From G965230065 sp965230065 (lineage in GTDB: Bacteria; Bacteroidota; Bacteroidia; Cytophagales; Cyclobacteriaceae): 64,000 nucleotides of DNA. Where the stretch lies: the NCBI GenBank assembly GCA_965230065.1, contig OZ245942.1, positions 5,952,001 to 6,016,000 of the forward strand. The letters run 5' to 3'. A program made the position numbers and the translations under genes. Positions 60,973-64,000 of this stretch are shown here, piece by piece. The stretch's first letter is position 1, and the number at the start of each line of letters is the position of its first letter. A model generated the notes under the pieces. It was not told the DNA's origin. It saw nothing but the letters and a program-made list of their open reading frames with translations, and did not search any database.

Positions 60973-62286
60973 ATGTTTAATTTTTGCTTACTTATTTTTC
61001 TATCCCTTAGTATCTTTTCATTGGCAAACCCGAATTTATTTCCAGTATTTCGGCATTTCATTCCTGTCCATACGCAACCCTCAGATACGGTTTCTGAATG
61101 GACTGAACCTCAGATTATCCCACTAGAGCTTCCACAGAATGAAACACCCGGTGCCTTTCATGCTGTTACGCATGGCAAGAACACCTACCTGGTTTTTAAT
61201 ACAAAAACCGGCCTCAAACCTAAGGACATTTATTTTACTTACAGAGAAAACCACCGATGGACTATTCCGGAAAATCTTTCTGAAAGTGATGCTCCATCTT
61301 CAAATCCTCAGATTGCCATTGACACAACGACTGCAGGTAACTCCCAGGCCATGCACGTGATCTGGAGTGAGGCCATTGGCACTCCAATACTTCCCCGCCC
61401 TGGAGGAGGCCCTCCTACTGATGTATTCTATGCCACCAACGAAGGGGGAATATGGTCTAAACCTGTCAGTCTTTACCACACAAAGTTGCCCGGTTTACAA
61501 CTTCCTGAACATCTTACAATTGATAAAACGGGAACGTTTCATCTAGCCTTTGTTGCCAGAAATGATGAAACCAGAAAACCAACTATGTTCCATATGCGCC
61601 GTGCCGCTGGTAGTTGGTCTTCACCCCAAACTATCCCCGATGTTAGATATGTGGATATGGTGGATTTAGATGGAGAAAAGCTGTTGGTTACTTACTTAAG
61701 GCCAGACTATGATTATGCAAAAAAAATGAGTGCACGGGATGTCAACAGTGTTTTTGTTCAGCTGTCTTTAGATGGTGGAGGCACTTGGGATGAGCCTATC
61801 CTGGTTCATCGCTCAGGCACCCATCCTGCATTTGCGCCCCGTTTCTTAAAGGGAAATGATGGAAATATTCACCTGTTCTGGCGAAAAAGTAATGATGAGT
61901 CTACTTTTTCAAATACAGTCATGCACAGCTATTCTAAAGATGGTATATCCTGGTCTCAGCCCGCTCAAATTACAGGTGATATAGAAGGTATGCTCCTTTC
62001 GTTTGACGTTATCAGTGACAGGTCAGGAAAATTGTATTCGGTGTTTCATTTAGGCAAGCATTCAACCAAGTCATCCTTTCGCTTTTATTACACCTGCTAT
62101 GAAAACGGCAGTTGGGATAAACCATATACCCTGCTGCCAGAGCAACGGTTCGATTTTAGCAAAGCGGGCAGGGAAGCAGCCTTGTCAGTCACCCAAGACT
62201 CCCTTCAACTGATTCTCCTGGCCAGGGAAAAAGGGAATGATAATTTTGGGCTTTACCGTATGACGCGGCCATTTTCACCAGAATAG
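60973..62286 (+). CDS. secreted beta-propeller protein (sialidase-like fold)
   Basis: A 437-aa exported protein with an N-terminal hydrophobic signal (FNFCLLIFLSLSIFSLANP). The body shows repeated blades with S/N-x-D-G-G-x-x-W-type turns: SLDGGGTWDEPILV, YSKDGISWSQPAQI, ATNEGGIWSKPVSL and RRAAGSWSSPQTI, as in BNR/sialidase-like six-bladed propellers. The catalytic Arg triad of true sialidases cannot be identified with confidence. A C-terminal T9SS tail is not obvious. It may bind or act on glycans. It converges on the dnaE-like gene. Confidence 0.75.
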   Translation: MFNFCLLIFLSLSIFSLANPNLFPVFRHFIPVHTQPSDTVSEWTEPQIIPLELPQNETPGAFHAVTHGKNTYLVFNTKTGLKPKDIYFTYRENHRWTIPENLSESDAPSSNPQIAIDTTTAGNSQAMHVIWSEAIGTPILPRPGGGPPTDVFYATNEGGIWSKPVSLYHTKLPGLQLPEHLTIDKTGTFHLAFVARNDETRKPTMFHMRRAAGSWSSPQTIPDVRYVDMVDLDGEKLLVTYLRPDYDYAKKMSARDVNSVFVQLSLDGGGTWDEPILVHRSGTHPAFAPRFLKGNDGNIHLFWRKSNDESTFSNTVMHSYSKDGISWSQPAQITGDIEGMLLSFDVISDRSGKLYSVFHLGKHSTKSSFRFYYTCYENGSWDKPYTLLPEQRFDFSKAGREAALSVTQDSLQLILLAREKGNDNFGLYRMTRPFSPE

Positions 62287-62353
62287 TAAGCACAGAGTTG
62301 TGAATTGCAAGAAAACCCAAGGTGATATTTATTCAAAAAAATTAGTTTGATTA

Positions 62354-64000
62354 TCAAAACCTTGGGTCTTGTACAATCTCCAATCGTGCCATTTTCTTAA
62401 CCTCCAGGGAGGGAAAATCAAACTCTGTCACTACTTTCCCGAGGATCAGGTAGCAGCCTGGCCCGGTAAAGGGGTGTTGTTGCAGGCATTGGGGAAAATG
62501 GGTGGTATCAAAAAACCTTCCCTCATCATCCAGCCAGGTGCCGAAATTCATCAGTTTATTGTTTTTGGTCCAGACTTCTTTGCGGGTTACTAAATATCCT
62601 ACCATCCTTACCTCCTTCCCAATATAATTGATAAGCGCTTTTGCTTTAACCTGCCCACGGTAAGCGGTAATCAGTAAATCAAATGGAGGGGTAAGCGGAA
62701 ACCTTAGCAATTCAATTTGGTCAAATGCTTCTTCATTGACATCAATATCTAAGGCCGGAAGGGTGTAGTTTTGATTTTCATTTTCCAGGTTAAGGAGCTG
62801 GGAAACCCTATGGGTTTTGGTGCTATAGAAGCTGGTTATCGCCCACATCAATTGCTGTTTGGCTTGCCCGGTAAACCGCAAGGCATTGATCCTAATTAAT
62901 AGGATAAGCTGCTCTTTTGTAATACCCGTCCGCCTGACAAAGTCTTCCATGTTCTGATACTGCCCATTACACGCACGTTCCCTTACAATTTTATTAGATG
63001 TAGTATGTTCCAAACCTTTAATGAGTGAAAGCCCAATATAAATGGCCGTTCCTTGTATGGAAGTCAGATAATGGCTGTTCTGCACACAAGGGGCTTCTAC
63101 CACTGCCCCAGCCTTTCGGGCCTCATGCACGTAAACTTCTTTCCGGTAAAACCCTCCTGAATTATTGATAACCCCCACCATAAACTCAAGGGGGAAATGG
63201 GCTTTTAAATAGAGGCTTTGGTACGACTCTACCGCATAAGAAGCCGAGTGGGCCTTACAGAAACTATAACCTGCAAAACTTTCTATCTGCCGCCATACTT
63301 CCTGTACCAGGTTTTTGTCATATCCTTTTTGGTGGCAATTAGAGAAAAATTTATCTTTCAGCCGCTGAAATTCTTCTTTAGAGCGGGATTTACCCGACAT
63401 GCCCCGCCTTAATATATCCGCTTCTGCCAAATCAAGGCCGGCAAAATGATGGGCGATTTTTAGCACATCTTCCTGATAAATCATTACTCCATAAGTTTCC
63501 CCCAGTTGCTGTTCAAATACCTGGTGAATGTATTGAATTGAAGTAGAGTTATGGTGCCTTCGGATATATTCCTGCATCATGCCACTGGCAGAAACCCCCG
63601 GCCTGATGATGGAACTGGCAGCCACCAGTGTATCGAAATTATCACATTTTAACTTAGACAACAGCCCCCTCATGGCAGGGGACTCAATATAAAACGCCCC
63701 AATTGTCCGGGCTTCTTTTATGTGCCGGTTGACTTTCTCGTCTTTCTTAAATTTTTCTACCTGTGAAATATCCACTTCAATGCCCTGGTTTTCCCTGATG
63801 AGCCGTATTGTATCTTTAATGTGTCCCAGGCCACGCTGTGCTAAAATATCGTACTTGTAAAACCCATATTCTTCGGCCACATACATGTCAAAATGTACAA
63901 TGGGGAAGCCTTTCGGCATCATCTGCTTCGCAGAATACTGGTAAATGGGTTCTTCGGTAATGATGACACCCCCGGCATGAATGCTGAGATAATTGGGGAA
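62354..64000 (-). CDS. DNA polymerase III alpha subunit-like (DnaE), 5' end beyond the right edge
   Basis: The frame is open to the right edge: residues before the first ATG at 63922 read YLSIHAGGVIITEEPIY, a classic DnaE block, so the visible ~549 residues are the C-terminal part. Recognisable elements are FYKYDILAQRGLGHIKDT, GVMIYQEDVLKIAHHFAGLDLAEADILRRGM and FAGYSFCKAHSASYAVESYQSLYLKAHFP, the fingers and thumb of C-family polymerases; an OB-fold region lies near the end (VRMVGYLVTRKEVWTKNNKLMNFGTWLDD). The short tail without tau-binding extension resembles error-prone DnaE2-type enzymes from ImuA/ImuB-type cassettes or accessory DnaE proteins. Confidence 0.85.
   Translation of the reverse strand, partial: FPNYLSIHAGGVIITEEPIYQYSAKQMMPKGFPIVHFDMYVAEEYGFYKYDILAQRGLGHIKDTIRLIRENQGIEVDISQVEKFKKDEKVNRHIKEARTIGAFYIESPAMRGLLSKLKCDNFDTLVAASSIIRPGVSASGMMQEYIRRHHNSTSIQYIHQVFEQQLGETYGVMIYQEDVLKIAHHFAGLDLAEADILRRGMSGKSRSKEEFQRLKDKFFSNCHQKGYDKNLVQEVWRQIESFAGYSFCKAHSASYAVESYQSLYLKAHFPLEFMVGVINNSGGFYRKEVYVHEARKAGAVVEAPCVQNSHYLTSIQGTAIYIGLSLIKGLEHTTSNKIVRERACNGQYQNMEDFVRRTGITKEQLILLIRINALRFTGQAKQQLMWAITSFYSTKTHRVSQLLNLENENQNYTLPALDIDVNEEAFDQIELLRFPLTPPFDLLITAYRGQVKAKALINYIGKEVRMVGYLVTRKEVWTKNNKLMNFGTWLDDEGRFFDTTHFPQCLQQHPFTGPGCYLILGKVVTEFDFPSLEVKKMARLEIVQDPRF

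Noticed and set aside
60973..62286. True sialidase
   Set aside because: The blade motifs fit a propeller, but the arginine triad and nucleophilic tyrosine could not be placed with confidence.
62316..62366. CCCAAGGT/ACCTTGGG inverted repeat as a terminator
   Set aside because: The loop is 35 nt and the right arm lies inside the dnaE-like coding end with no T run, so it is too weak to call.

Overview
The window looks like a chromosomal segment of a Bacteroidota bacterium, most likely an aquatic or marine member of the Cytophagales. The evidence is a FecR/SusC/SusD nutrient-uptake locus, several proteins with type IX secretion (T9SS) sorting tails and SprB repeats, Bacteroidota-type lipoprotein signals, a TANNTTTG promoter, and two GH117 glycosidases of the kind known from agar-degrading bacteria. 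Species cannot be named from the sequence alone.

Left part (1-31000). It opens with the C-terminal end of a Kef-type antiporter, then two tandem GH117 lipoproteins, two SDR-type reductases, a Crp/Fnr regulator, a Tat-exported Gfo/Idh/MocA oxidoreductase, a TreT-like glycosyltransferase, xseB and an isopropylmalate/citramalate-synthase family enzyme. Next comes an uptake locus (FecR, SusC, SusD, a lipoprotein, a DUF6807/PmoA-family protein) with an ECF sigma factor at its far end. Two near-duplicate secreted malectin/SprB proteins follow, with a LytS/LytTR two-component pair beside them.

Middle (31000-46000). After a bestrophin gene there is a complete leucine/isovalerate degradation set (carboxylase beta, methylglutaconyl-CoA hydratase, biotin carboxylase, acyl-CoA dehydrogenase, HMG-CoA lyase). 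It is followed by ddl, a PASTA protein, a large T9SS protein, a small secreted TIMP-like/Kazal-like protein, a site-2 protease and a HAD hydrolase. Nearly every spacer in this stretch is filled by a different palindromic repeat.

Right part (46000-64000). A broken tRNA copy is followed by a tRNA(CAU) gene interrupted, directly after the anticodon, by a 256-nt group I intron. Beyond it lies an accessory region: a mobilization module (excisionase-like HTH proteins, DnaC-like ATPase, BfmA-like protein, relaxase, VirD4-type coupling protein) bracketed by inverted repeats; an unusual 813-aa fusion of a PLP-dependent alpha-oxoamine synthase with a GNAT/FemAB-like acyltransferase; an RteC-like protein; small DNA-binding proteins; an ArdC-like antirestriction protein; a LuxR-type regulator with a degenerate receiver; a lipoprotein; a secreted beta-propeller protein; and the 3' part of a DnaE-type polymerase that runs off the right edge. 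No integrase is visible, so if this is one integrated element its other end lies outside the window.

The most notable items are the tRNA group I intron, the synthase-acyltransferase fusion, the inverted repeats around the mobilization genes, and the run of hairpin-filled spacers in the leucine-degradation cluster.
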